Origin: Xanthoparmelia taractica
Taxonomy: Eukaryota > Ascomycota > Lecanoromycetes > Lecanorales > Parmeliaceae
NCBI GenBank assembly: GCA_033085395.1
Contig: JANQBS010000147.1
Coordinates: forward strand, 36,835-100,834
Length of the DNA: 64,000 nucleotides
Direction of reading: 5' to 3'
Positions 11,290-22,176 of the stretch are shown here, piece by piece. The notes below the pieces were generated by a model. That model saw nothing but the letters and a program-made list of their open reading frames with translations. It ran no database searches and was not told where the DNA came from. Position 1 is the stretch's first letter. Each line of letters opens with the position of its first letter. Both the position numbers and the translations under genes were made by a program.

Positions 11290-13434
11290 ATGGCCTCAGA
11301 CGCTGTGCCAGACGGCATATACTCTGCCACCTACAGCGGTGTAAGTTTCTATCTACCCACATCTTTTTCTACGCAGAACTGGAATCTTACACTGTTATTC
11401 TCCAGGTCCCAGTGTTTGAATTCAATATTGAGGGGAATCATGTTATGCGGAGGAGAGTAGACGACTATATAAATGCCACCCACATTTTGAAAGTCGCCGA
11501 CCACGACAAACCAGCTAGGACAAGGATCTTGGAGAGGGAAGTGCAGAAGGGTGTGCATGAAAAGATACAGGGAGGCTATGGGAAGTACCAGGGTGAGCAG
11601 AGATATGTTGTGCAAATGTTTGTCTACGCACTGACGGTTTCTCGGTAGGCACCTGGGTCCCTTTGAGAGACGGAAGATTCCTTGCAGAGCGCAACGGCGT
11701 CATCAACAAGCTCCGACCAATCTTCGACTTTATCCCTGGAGACAGCAGTCCACCACCAGCGCCCAAGCACACCACTAATTCGAACAAACCCAAGGTTCCT
11801 AAGGCTCCGAATAACAAAAAGATCCCAAGTAAGTACTGCTACCTTCTACAACGTCAGCGTCATGCTGACGAACAGAACCCAAAGTGAACCCGACCTACAG
11901 TCAAATGAGCGAAGACTACGACAACATCAGCACACAGCTTCATGATGATGACTCCCAAGATAACTCTACAATTGCTTCTGCATCATTTATGGATGAGGAC
12001 GACAGATATGCCGGGAATCAGTATGACCAAGCTTCACGCAAACGAAAGCACGACCAAGATCAGCAGCACATGCTTTACGCTGATGAACTCCTCGATTACT
12101 TCATGCTCTCCGCATCCGACACTCCTCTCCTGCACCTTCCTCCGCCGATACCGCCACAACCTTTCGAGATAAACCGCCCTATTGATGACCAGGCTCACAC
12201 TGCTCTTCATTGGGGCGCTGCTATGGGCGACATTGATATTGTACGATTCTTTATCGAACGTGGAGCCGATCTATTTGCTCGCAACAAGAGAGGGGAGACA
12301 CCCTTAATACGAGCAGTGCTCTTCACAAACAACTATGAAAAACAATCTATGCCCAATCTGGTACAGCTTCTCATAAGCACGATCCGAGAACATGACCACC
12401 ACGGGGGTTCTGTGCTCCACCACATCGCCATGACCACAAACAGCTTGGCCAAGAAGAGATGTGCTCGCTATTACTTAGACATTGTCCTCAACAAGATGGC
12501 TGAGATCTGTACACCATCAGAGTTCACAAGGCTGGTCAACCTGCAGGATTCTAGCGGTGACACCGCATTACATATCGTCGCTCGACATAATGCTAAGAAG
12601 TGCATTCGGTCTCTTCAAGGCCGAGGCGTTCGAGGGGACCTCGAGAACGCCAATCGAGAAACCGCCGATAGAATCATTCAAGGTCAACGTGCCATTCGCC
12701 AGGACTTCGTTTCATCATCTCCAGTGCCGGACTTTGGCGCAACTGACGGCCATGAGCTGATCAAGGCCACCAAGCCAGGACCGGCATCTCATTACCATAG
12801 CCAGTCCGCCAGATCTTTTAGCCAGTCCTTCGGTGAAATGGCCCAAGATAAATCCCTTCAAGTGGCACTGGCCTACGACAGCGAGATCAAACAGAAAGAT
12901 GACGACCTGGAAGAAGGTCAGCGCTTAGTTCAGAATGTCGATCAACAACTGCATGGCGTCCGACAAGGGATATATCGATATCTACAAGAGGGAGTCGACA
13001 GCTACGACAGCGAAGAAGAAGAACACCGTCTACGAGAAGAGGAGCGCCGATTGATCGCCGAAAGCGAAAGTCTGTCCGAGCAAATCCAACATAGAGAGCT
13101 TCATCACGCCGTTCGCTCGGAAGAGCAAGCACTGCCACCCTCGGCGCATCGGAAACCCAACAATACCATGTCCACTGACCATGAGCTCGAGGAGCAGAAG
13201 AACGCCGCGTTGGGGCTAGCAGAGCAGCAGAACAAGAGAAGGAAGTTGACAAGCAGTGTGGTAATGGCTCAGGCAGCCGCTGGCATGAGCGGAAATGGCG
13301 AGACACTAAAGCAGATTGTTTCGAGTACGTGTGGAGTCCCTATCGACGATGTATCAGCGTTGGCACCGGAATTGTTGGAAGAGTTACAGCAGAGTAAGAT
13401 GGACGTGGGGAATGAGGTTGCCGCTTTGGCTTAG
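11290..13434 (+). CDS. MBP1: APSES DNA-binding, ankyrin-repeat transcription factor (MBF subunit type)
   Basis: Four exons join in frame: 11290-11340, 11406-11592, 11649-11828 and 11876-13434, giving 658 aa. Residues about 15-105 form the APSES/KilA-N winged-helix domain (EFNIEGNHVMRRRVDDYINATHILK in two parts, then REVQKGVHEKIQGGYGKYQGTWVPL). A disordered basic linker follows. Ankyrin repeats start near residue 247 (TALHWGAAMGDIDIVRFF) and continue to about 390 (GDTALHIVARHNAKKC). The C-terminal third is Glu-rich coiled coil, as in Mbp1/Swi4/Res proteins that pair with Swi6. In yeasts MBF drives G1/S genes through ACGCGT sites; the same role here is inferred by family. The combination separates it from APSES-only developmental regulators such as StuA. 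Confidence 0.93.
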
Positions 13435-14399
13435 GACCATTGCAATATCGCACGAACAGGATTCTGTATAGGTCGCATCACCGTCGGAGTTTCGTTTCGT
13501 CCTTATCCCGTTACTAAATGTTGGCTTCGCAGCCAGGAATTCAGTGTACCCATATCCCCATTCACGCGAGAAGTAGCTCGATAGAGTAGATAGGTTAATC
13601 AATGTTATGCTCAATGTTATGTATCTTCGAACCCTTGACAGTAATCAACATCGAACGTGTTTTCCCCCGCAATTAACCAAGCCTAAAGTCCAAGATTTCC
13701 AGAAATAATCTTCATCGTCGTGCACAGAAATAGCAACAATCAAGCACAGACCGAAGCCCAACGACTCCCCTTCACTCCGGCAAATTTATCTCAAAATTGG
13801 CAATGCCCACACTTCCCATCCCTTCTTCATCCCCGCGTACTTTACATACGGGTAGTATTATCACCCAGAGCCACAACAACTGTCCCCTATAGTACGTATG
13901 CCAGTATAGCATAGATCCCCTTTCTATACATACCTCCCACTCCCTTCTTCATTCCCTATGCATTTACGAATATATCGGCATCATCTCCAACGATCGATAA
14001 CTACCTACCCACCCACCTACCCAACGAACTGAGTGGATACCACACATACATACATATCAGCCCAGCAAGAGCGCGGCATCAAATGTAATGTATGCTATGA
14101 TGCGAGATAGTCACGTTAATGGGAGGTCTTGAATAAGATATTGGCTGGGTATGGTGTGTCTTCAAAGTACGTGCTCGCATGAGAAGCGTGAGTGTATCAA
14201 GTTAACCTATTGCTGGATTCGGGGTACCTTAGTATTGAGTTAGCGTGTAGATTTGTTTTTACTCCGAACTTTACCCACTAATTAGCCCAAAGCCAACGTA
14301 GTTCCCTTTCAAAAGTCCTTACCTACATTGAAGCAAGCAAGCAAAAAGAAGTCACTGAACCCCACCCTCATCCATCCACCCAACCAACTTTACAAAACC
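13435..14399. other. Intergenic, no gene seen
   Basis: About 960 bases of 3' UTR and upstream sequence. Short pyrimidine and CATA-type simple repeats occur near 13990-14060. No coding frame with support. Confidence 0.6.
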
Positions 14400-15017
14400 A
14401 TGCCCCCAAAACCCCGCCCCGTAACCCGAGGCTCCTACATCGAGACCGAAACCGGCAACAAAGTATCCCGCCGGGCCCAACTCCACGGCACGCAGCACAT
14501 CTTCCTAACCGGACGCGCCGTGATATCGCACTCAGTCTGCATACGCGGGGATCTGTGCCCCCCTCCTCCTCCTGCTGCCCCCACCTCTACCACCAGCACA
14601 AACAGCACAAACCCCCCCCCCACAACCTCCATAAGCATAGGCCGCTACACTTACCTCTCCCCCCACAGCACCCTCCTCCCCCCCCACCACCATCTCCCCA
14701 ACGGCACCCTAACCTACACTCCTTTAAAAATAGGCGACCACGTCTTCATCGGCGCCGGCGCCATAATATCCGCGTCGAGCATAGGCGATCATGTCGTTGT
14801 GGGCGCGGACGCGATAGTGGGGCGGGGCGCGGTATTGAAGGATGGGGTTAAGGTGCTCGAGGGGGCGGTGGTGCCGGGGGGGATGGTGGTGGCGAGTGGG
14901 TTGGTTGTTGGGGGACGGCCGGGGCGGGTGGTGGGGGAGGTGGGGGATGGGTGGGGGATGTATGAGGGGATGGAGGGGGGGGATATGAGGGGGTTGTGGA
15001 GGGGGGTTGGGGGTTGA
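14400..15017 (+). CDS. DCTN5: Dynactin subunit p25
   Basis: Subunit of the dynactin pointed-end complex, which in filamentous fungi links dynein to early endosomes. Single exon; an in-frame frame extends upstream to 14328 but the start at 14400 (MPPKPRPV after ACC) fits the family. Family landmarks are YIETETGNKVSRRAQLHG, CIRGDL, ISIGRYTYLSP, and the hexapeptide-repeat series IGDHVFIGAGAII...IGDHVVVGADAIVGRGAVLKDG, forming a left-handed beta helix. Length is 205 aa, similar to animal p25 (about 180) with Pro/Thr-rich and Gly-rich inserts. The coding strand switches from long C runs in the first half to long G runs in the second, so the C-terminal tail is a Gly/Val/Met-rich low-complexity extension. 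Confidence 0.9.
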   Translation: MPPKPRPVTRGSYIETETGNKVSRRAQLHGTQHIFLTGRAVISHSVCIRGDLCPPPPPAAPTSTTSTNSTNPPPTTSISIGRYTYLSPHSTLLPPHHHLPNGTLTYTPLKIGDHVFIGAGAIISASSIGDHVVVGADAIVGRGAVLKDGVKVLEGAVVPGGMVVASGLVVGGRPGRVVGEVGDGWGMYEGMEGGDMRGLWRGVGG

Positions 15018-15371
15018 AAAAGAAGGGTTGGGGGGGGGGGAGAGGGTGTTTGGTGTGTGTGTTTGCGTGTGCTGTGACATGATACCCTTTGCTGCGGTGA
15101 TGGTGGTAATAGCTATTAGATTTGATTATGGGTCCTCTTAAGCTCAAAAGGAGCTCAGGGGGTGATGATAAGATACCAAACAATGCTCGAAATCAGCAAA
15201 AAGCCCTATGATGGTATTACAATCCCGTATTTCGCTCGCTGAAAGACCAAAGAAGACGAGCCATTGACATCAAAAAGCAAGATTCGGGGTATCCTGAACA
15301 AGAAAGTGTTGTACATGTGGGTAGCTCATCGAATGGTGGATGGTTCGTAACAGACAGGAGGCCGGAGCCGC
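15018..15371. other. Convergent 3' region
   Basis: Lies between the p25 and Arf6 stop codons. It starts with a G-run segment (to about 15045) and then shows nothing recognisable. Confidence 0.6.
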
Positions 15372-16194
15372 CTACCTGGCTTGTCGTTGCGGGGGTGTCT
15401 TGACATTGTTTGATAGCCAGCCCTGGGCGTTTGTCAGTAGACTGCTGTTGCCATCGTAGATGTGCATCTTACCAAGCCTTCAAAAAGCCCCTCGCCAGTC
15501 GTAGCACAACTCGGCACTACGTACCAGATCTTGTCTTTAAGCTGGCTAAGCTTCAGACGCTCTTGAACTTCTTGTGGCGTCATTGCTGCACACAACCCAT
15601 CAGCAGTTCCCCCTTTGACCCGGGATGTAGCCAGTTCTCACCCCCTTGTATGTCTTGCTTGTTCGCGAACACCAATAGCAGCGCCTCTTTCATCTCTCGA
15701 TCCAATATGATCCTATGCAGCTCTTGCCTCGCCTCGTCTATCCTTGATCGGTCGTTCGAATCGATGACGAAGATGAGGCCTTGCGTTCCTGTAGACATGG
15801 TACCCAGTCAGCCAAAGCACCTTCCAGCCAACATCCCCACCACATGTATCGATCCCGCCATACCAGAGAAGTAATGCCTCCAAAGCGGCCGAATCTTATC
15901 CTGCCCTCCTACATCCCAAACATTGAACTTGACATTCTTATAGGTGACAGTCTCGACGTTGAAGCCGACAGTAGGGATGGTCGTGACGTCGGAGTTGAGC
16001 TTGAGTTTGTAGAGGATGGCTACGGAGCATGTGCGAATCAGTCTGGGCTTTGCGCAGGCACCCGAATGTAGATCCGGGAGAGTGACAGGGGAAAACTCAC
16101 TGGTCTTTCCTGCGGCATCTAAGCCCAGCATGAGCAGGCGCATTTCTCTTGATCCGAAGATCTTGCCCATGATCTTTGAGACTGAGCCGCCCAT
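15372..16194 (-). CDS. Arf6-type small GTPase
   Basis: Five exons join exactly: 16101-16194, 15864-16019, 15642-15788, 15473-15585 and 15372-15422, giving 186 aa. It has an N-terminal Gly2 for myristoylation (MGGSVSK), P-loop GLDAAGKT, switch 1 PTVGFNVETV, switch 2 WDVGGQDKIRPLW, and NKQD and SCAT guanine-binding motifs. The extended N-terminus and divergent C-terminus (WLSNNVKTPPQRQAR) set it apart from Arf1 and fit the Arf6/plasma-membrane class that acts in endocytosis and polarity. Intron 2 separates HYFSG from TQGL; several intron-retaining frames mislead gene callers here. Confidence 0.93.
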
Positions 16195-16940
16195 GATTGT
16201 GATATTGGTACCCTATGACTATTCCGACTCCAGCCCTTCTGGTTCAAATGATTATGGTTTCTTGATGTGATGGCTATGACGCCAATCGCAGAACTGATTG
16301 ACTTTCGAAGCTCGGGAATGAAAGAAGCAAGGCAGTGAGGACGTGAGGGATATCGTCTTGCGCGAGATGGAGTGTGTTGTAGATGAGCTCGTACTTTCTC
16401 TTGTTTTTCGTATTAAGTAGTAGGGAGATTGAATGTTTAATGGAGGTTTGAGTGGACTGTGTGTGAAGGTTTTGGAGGATGAATTATATTGGTTTCTGAA
16501 ACACGCTGACATGCATAATGTACAATGCCCTTCTCGGGAGGCGCCCCTTCGCCAATCTTAACGCCGCCCGTTTCCAATATCTCCCCTGCATCTAACCAAA
16601 TATACCAGCCACAAAAAGGCTTGACCCCTTTACCTTGCGTTGCATCGCATTGCATTGCATTGCATTATTCCTACAAAGGAAGCAGGGATAGCATTGCCCC
16701 GAAGATGCCCTGTCTTATGCTGTCTCGGGGGATTAGGGACTGCGCGTATCAGGGGTTGGGGGGGGTAGAAGTAACTTCTACAAGTACTGTTTGTTGAGCG
16801 AAAGGACCGGGGTTGTACTTTCACTATCCTGATCTATAAATAAGATAAATAGCTGTCAATTGATCCAAATATGAAATTGGGTATCTCAGATGATATATTC
16901 GCCCTCATTCTCACCGTTCGGACGCCATGTAGATGCGGCC
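16195..16940. other. Intergenic with GCATT microsatellite
   Basis: Upstream region of the Arf6-type gene and downstream region of SGF29. A short tandem array of GCATT/TGCAT units lies at about 16640-16667. No gene is supported. Confidence 0.65.
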
Positions 16941-18208
16941 TCATTTGCTGCTCACATCTAGCACATACCTCCGTCCAACCTCCATTTCCTGGTCTTGGTC
17001 ATCCTCAAACTTTAATCTGTACACATCCTTCTTGGCTCCTTTCACCTCTGCTCTGTAGAATGTCGTCGTTTCCGGATACCGAGCGAGCACCTGCTTTCCG
17101 ATGGGGAAATCTGGAAGCGGAGCATCAGGCCCCGGGATCGCTATCAATGCTGCAGCTGTTGTTCTGTATACTTGACCCGGAGCACCGTTTTCGTCCGGTT
17201 CCGGGTCTTGGACTTCGTATCTGTTTTAGTTATTAGCGTCGGAAAACAAGGGAGTGTCAGCTTCGACGAGATACCGTTTCTTGGTCGCTATTTCAGTAAT
17301 CGAAGTGATGTTGCATTGTATCCACTGACTACCATCCTCCTTCTGCCTCGCTTGCTTATACGCAACCTCAGCCCCGACGAAAAACTTTCCAGCCCTCTCT
17401 CCAGCTGGCCCTTTACTTCCCTCCGAGCCCTCCTCAACTTTAACAACTGGCTCCTGCTTCAGCTCCCTCGGCACAGATCCGGTGCGAACATGTTTGATTT
17501 CCTTGACCCTTGCGGCAGGCAACACCACACTCGGGGATGGTATTGGGGCCGGAGAGTCTGCTGCACCATCCGTCTCAATTTTCTGTCGCTTTACTTGACG
17601 TGATTTGGCCACGAGTTGAGGTGGCCGGACGGGCTCGGTTTCACTGGCCGAGCGAAGAGCAGCGAGGATTTCGATGTTTTTGATCACATCGTTAGGCTCC
17701 TCTTTGAGGATTTTCTCCTCTTCTTCTGCAAGCCTGACCCCTTCACGGTACAAGGCGAGAAGCTCATCGATCTCCTTGACCGTAGGTGCTGCAACAAGCC
17801 CGAGATTAGTTTGAAAATTGAGGTGAAAATTGACCAAAAAAAGATAGCATAGTGTAGCTGTTTCATGTGACAGAATACGGAATTCATGACTAGAGCCAGA
17901 TGCCCTGAAAGTGTAGATAATTGGACAAAGTCTCACCGGCAAAATTGCAATTTAAATGAGAAGAGAACAACAAAATTTCCAAGCAAGATATCAAAGTCAA
18001 GTTCAATTGCAGAATGAGACGGCTACTAACTCTTCCCCATCTTCGCTTCCATGTCAACTTGGGCCTTTGCGATTTCAGCCGCCTTGGCATGAGTTGTCCT
18101 GAGCCTCTTGATGTCGGTGACAATCTGGCTCCACATGTTGCGCTCCTCATGTGCATCGGTGGCTTCCTCTTTGGTCAATCCATTTCGAGGACGGTTGCGA
18201 GCCGCCAT
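16941..18208 (-). CDS. SGF29: SAGA complex subunit SGF29 (tandem Tudor, H3K4me reader)
   Basis: Reads H3K4me2/3 through a C-terminal double Tudor domain and anchors the SAGA histone acetyltransferase to chromatin. Three exons join in frame: 18031-18208, 17275-17788 and 16941-17220, giving 323 aa. The N-terminal half is helical (NMWSQIVTDIKRLRTTHAKAAEIAKAQ). A basic disordered linker follows. The SGF29 Tudor region spans about residues 190-323: FFVGAEVAYKQ, then YEVQDPEPDENG, QVLARYPETTTFYRAEV and the C-terminal RLKFEDDQDQEMEVGRRYVLD. The start at 18208 (MAARNRPRNG) is preferred over an upstream in-frame codon by family similarity. Intron 1 is long for this window (242 bases) and may be worth transcript support. 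Divergent from the PMI gene. Confidence 0.92.
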
Positions 18209-18482
18209 CTTGGTGGAGTGGGATGGAAGGGTAGCACGGATCTTGCTGGCGACTCGAACGGACCACATGCTGCCACTACCACAACCACTTAAATTAAGTC
18301 CGAGTTTCGGGGTTAGTGGTTAGTGGTTAGCGCTATTCTCGTAGGGCTGGGGCCGCCAACATGTCATTGTGAAGATGAAGTCACTGGCAATTCTTTCACG
18401 AAGCAATTGAAAGAACTTCACATCTTCAGGACAACGATCATACAGCCATACTTCATACATTAATAACCCAGCACTAAGGGAG

Positions 18483-20073
18483 ATGCAAGTCCCACTCATC
18501 CGCTTGCAATGCGGTATGCTCTCCACTTGTGCTCGAATCCTTGTCGCTAAACCTTTACAGGAGTCAATAGCTATGAATGGGGTAAGGTCAACCATTAACG
18601 GTACACCATGGGTTTTCTTCTAATCCAGAATGCAGGCAAAGTTGGACATGAGTCGGCAGCGGCCAAATTCGCGGCGGCTACCCCTTCGAACAATCTTTCC
18701 ATTGAGCAGGAGAAACCTTACGCGGAGCTATGGATGGGAACGCACCCATCCCTGCCTTCCAAAGATGTTGAGACGCAGAGGAGCCTTCTAGACTTGGTTC
18801 AAGACAACCAAGCACTTATGTCACCGGAGATCAGCAAGAGATATGGCGAGAAGCTACCATTTCTGTTCAAGGTTCTTTCCATTCGAAAAGCGTTGAGTAT
18901 TCAGGCACATCCAAACAAGAAACTGGCGAAGCAGCTTCATGAAAAGGACCCGAAGAACTACCCAGGTATGATTCATTGGCCAGCTTACGCTCACAAGCCT
19001 GACACCCCGGTTTGTAGACGACAACCACAAACCCGAGATGACCATTGCCATTACACCGTTTGACGGAATGTGCGGCTTCCGTCCTTTGAAAGAAATCTCA
19101 CATTTTCTCTCCACAGTCCCATCACTACGTAGCCTCCTCGGCGAATCTGCAGCCAAAGACTTCGAGAATGCTGTGAGTGGACATGAGACATCTGACAGCG
19201 AGAAAGACATAGAGAAAAATAAGAAAGCTTTGCAAGCGGCTTTCTCAACTCTGATGAAGGTCGACAGGTCTACCATTGCTTCTGCAGCTAAGGAGCTTGT
19301 GGCTTCCGCCGAGAAGGAAGGTGAGAACTTCGCAGGTGGCGGAGGACCTTCGAATGGAGGGAAAGAGCTCGCAGACCTAGTCATCAGATTCAATAGCCAA
19401 TTCGAGGGAGATATCGGTCTCTTTGTGCTGTTCTTCCTAAACTACGTGAAGCTGGAAATTGGCGAGGCCATGTTTTTGAAGGCTGATGATATCCACGCAT
19501 ATCTCAGTGGGGGTGAGTCGTATGATTTGTTCACTCCCCGCAAGGTCGGTCTTTCCATTGCTCGAACGTCATACTGACTATGGTACGTGGGAAGACATCA
19601 TCGAATGCATGGCCTCCTCGGACAACGTTGTCCGCGCCGGCTTCACGCCTAAATTCCAAGACATCCCCACCCTAACAACCATGCTTACCTACTCCTACGC
19701 GCCCATCTCGGAGCAGAAGATGCACCCCGTTGACTACCCCTACGTCACTCTCAATAGTACTGCATATTCATCTTCCTCTTCCGCAATTCTTTACGATCCT
19801 CCTATTGAAGAATTTAGCGTTGTGAAGACCGAGCTAAAGAAGAAGGGCGCCAAAGCTACTTTCGAAGCCATTGCGGGCCCGAGCATCTTCATCTGCACTA
19901 ATGGCGAGGGTACGATCGCAGTCGGGCCGAAGACTGAGGCGGTGAAGGCAGGATTCGTCTACTTCGTAGGAGCCACAGCGGAGTGTGTTCTCGAAAGTCA
20001 GGGCGACGACTTCACCACCTTCAAGGCTTTCTGTGAGCTGAGTGGTAAAGAAAGCGCAAATGGGACAAAATAG
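18483..20073 (+). CDS. PMI40: Mannose-6-phosphate isomerase (type I)
   Basis: Interconverts fructose-6-phosphate and mannose-6-phosphate to feed GDP-mannose, glycosylation and cell-wall mannan. Five exons, two of them tiny, join in frame: 18483-18513, 18561-18581, 18636-18965, 19018-19512 and 19595-20073, giving 451 aa. The N-terminus VPLIRLQCGVNSYEWGKVGHES is the family start (first 22 residues or so), which depends on the 31- and 21-base exons. The expected zinc ligands are present: Gln107 and His109 in SIQAHPNKKLA, Glu134 in HKPEM, and His287 in DDIHAYLSG. The substrate region GDIIECMA and the C-terminal jelly-roll strands are intact. Starts about 275 bases from SGF29 in opposite orientation. 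Confidence 0.95.
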
Positions 20074-20757
20074 ATTGAGAGTGCGAGCTTGGGATGATGA
20101 ATGTCACTAGAATCTGGGTTATGAAACTCTAATCAACATCAGAACGGCTTAGGCTGAAATGCTATCCTGTCCGTCGAAGCAAGAAGTCTAGTGATTTCTC
20201 TGAATCTGGCTGACGATCTATTTTTTGCTAACTTTGTCGCCTGTCTGGCTCATACCCAAACACCTCTCGCTTGCTGTTTTCTCATTTCTAGGTGTATTTC
20301 CAGGGTAGTTCTGTCTCTGCTCTCTACGGCTTTATGGAAATGGCTCCGTGGAGCACGCACTGATTCCTGCCTAAGATGGGACTCAAGTCGCTTCACGGAC
20401 AAAGGGCGCGACATTCCATTGTACTACTCCTCTGAACAATGGCTCTGTCTTTTCCTGAGACTTCATTGTCTTCTACATACACCTCCTTGTGTTACGCCCT
20501 TACGCTGTTGGGTAGGAGATACATACACCATGGCGTTCATTACACATAACCTCATCTATTCTGTCCACTTTACTTGGCTTCCATTCCACCACCCTTTGAT
20601 ATCTTCGATTCACAAGGAAAGTTGATCTTTCAGTTAACCATTTATTTCACTCCTTCCTCCACCAGCTTCGACACAATCCCCAGGGACATCAACGCCGACC
20701 CAATTACTCTAATCAACCAAGCCTTAAAATCCCGCCAAACAACTCCACACCCAATCA
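20074..20757. other. Intergenic / probable 5' leader
   Basis: Between PMI and the small PY-motif gene. Open frames at 20191-20625 and 20574-20972 look incidental; the second overlaps the next gene in another frame. Confidence 0.5.
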
Positions 20758-21219
20758 ATGGCCCTCCCACCCCGCTTCTTCCAAGACCTCTCCCCAGCAC
20801 ACGTCGCGCTCAAAGTCTTCGGCATAGCCGTCGCGGTCGGTCTCCTAAATCTCGGCTTGCTCTATATCATCTACACCGTACTGCGCAGCGGCTCCGGCCT
20901 CAAATTCGCCAACAACCCACCACGCCGCGCTCAAGATCCAGAGACCGGAGTCGACGCTGCGAATTGCAGTAGAAATCCTCACCGCCCGCACTCGGTTGAT
21001 ACCCTCCCGCGGTATACGGCTGCTGCCGAAGCTCTGCCGCCAGATGGGAATGAGCGTGGTCGGACGGTTGAAGGTGAGGGAGGAAAGCCGCCTCCGTATA
21101 CGCTCGATGCGGGCGACGCTGTCGGCGCCGAGTCCGGACATAGTGATGGCGATAGTCATGGTGAACGTCTTGCTGGAATCACGACTTCTCCGGCACCAAT
21201 GCATCTTCGGAGTTCATGA
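20758..21219 (+). CDS. Small single-pass membrane protein with PY motif
   Basis: 153 aa, single exon. A short N-terminus (MALPPRFFQDLSP) leads to one hydrophobic helix at about residues 17-42 (ALKVFGIAVAVGLLNLGLL), followed by a hydrophilic, disordered tail. The tail contains PPPYTLD near residue 113, a classic PPxY motif bound by WW domains such as those of Rsp5/Nedd4 ubiquitin ligases, and LPRY near 83. No family was recognised. If real, it could be a membrane adaptor or substrate for such a ligase; that is inference. Confidence is moderate because the gene is short and has no intron. Confidence 0.55.
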   Translation: MALPPRFFQDLSPAHVALKVFGIAVAVGLLNLGLLYIIYTVLRSGSGLKFANNPPRRAQDPETGVDAANCSRNPHRPHSVDTLPRYTAAAEALPPDGNERGRTVEGEGGKPPPYTLDAGDAVGAESGHSDGDSHGERLAGITTSPAPMHLRSS

Positions 21220-21605
21220 CGCTGCGTTTGAGACGAGGCGGGCTGATGATGGTGTCAAGGTATGACCGGATTTGATGATGATGATTGCTAACACAGTACA
21301 TACTCGGCCCCTTGAATTAACAGCGCTCTGGGCATCAAAAAGTAAGTATGGATCAAGATCCCAATATGCGAATAATAATGACACCGTTTTTGTTGACACA
21401 GTATACAATTCCTACAAAAAGGTCCTCTCTCTCTCTCCATCTTCTACTCTCTTGAAACCCCTCCTCCCCCCAAGGCCCCCAAATCAACGAAAACCCGTCA
21501 TTTCAAACCAAAGAGCCCCGTCAACCCGCAACGTACACCACGCTACCACCACCATCCTCCCACACACCCACCCTCGCCCAATTCCTCTCCACCACCACTA
21601 CGACC
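21220..21605. other. Intergenic spacer
   Basis: Between two small membrane-protein genes. C-rich pyrimidine tracts increase towards the downstream start. No other feature. Confidence 0.5.
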
Positions 21606-22142
21606 ATGCCTCTTCCAATCACTCCTCCCCTCCCACAACCTCCTTCCCACCCCCTCCACCCCCGCTCCCCCACCCCCGACAAAGACGCCACCCTAATCCT
21701 CCAAATGCTAACCGCTATAACCCTATTCTGCATCCTCCTCCTCTTCACCCTCTGGGCAGTATCGCACATACTACCATATTTCCTGCTCCGACGGCGAGAG
21801 CGAAGACGAAGACGGCGCAACAACAAAGCTCCATCACCGACGACGACTACGACTACGACTACGGTAAGCGTTGAGCTGGGTGTAGTACAAGTACCTGATT
21901 CAGGAACCGGAAATTCTGCGCCGGAGGGGCGACACGACGAAGAAGAAGAAGAAGAAGGGGGAGGAGGAGGAGGAGGAGGAGGAGAGCGCGCTTCACGTAC
22001 CGACGTCAGAAACGGATACGGGGACGATGTGGAGGGTCCCGCGCCCTTGACACCGCCTGCACGAGCAGTATACCGGCGGAGTAGCCACGAGGAAGTGGGT
22101 GACGGGATGGCGCTAGTGGTGGAGGGTGTGGAGATGGTGTGA
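21606..22142 (+). CDS. Small single-pass membrane protein with low-complexity tail
   Basis: 178 aa. Pro-rich N-terminus, one strong hydrophobic helix at about residues 29-60 (LILQMLTAITLFCILLLFTLW), an Arg-rich stop-transfer patch (LLRRRERRRRRRNN), then a tail with poly-Thr, poly-Glu and poly-Gly tracts and a final segment rich in acidic residues. This orientation suggests a cytosolic tail. The layout mirrors the gene just upstream. No family recognised. It ends 34 bases from the stop of the convergent MetE-like gene. A frame starting at 21272 overlaps it in another phase and is not favoured. Confidence 0.5.
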   Translation: MPLPITPPLPQPPSHPLHPRSPTPDKDATLILQMLTAITLFCILLLFTLWAVSHILPYFLLRRRERRRRRRNNKAPSPTTTTTTTTVSVELGVVQVPDSGTGNSAPEGRHDEEEEEEGGGGGGGGGERASRTDVRNGYGDDVEGPAPLTPPARAVYRRSSHEEVGDGMALVVEGVEMV

Positions 22143-22176
22143 TAAGGTAGGGAGAGGTATGCCGTGACAGATTGAG

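Noticed and set aside
14724..15183. Pro/His-rich minus-strand frames of 111-118 codons
   Set aside because: They are antisense readings of the G-run tail of the p25 gene; low complexity makes long open frames by chance.
17890..18156. 88-codon minus frame within SGF29
   Set aside because: It crosses the first intron and part of exon 1 in another phase; the SGF29 frame is clear.
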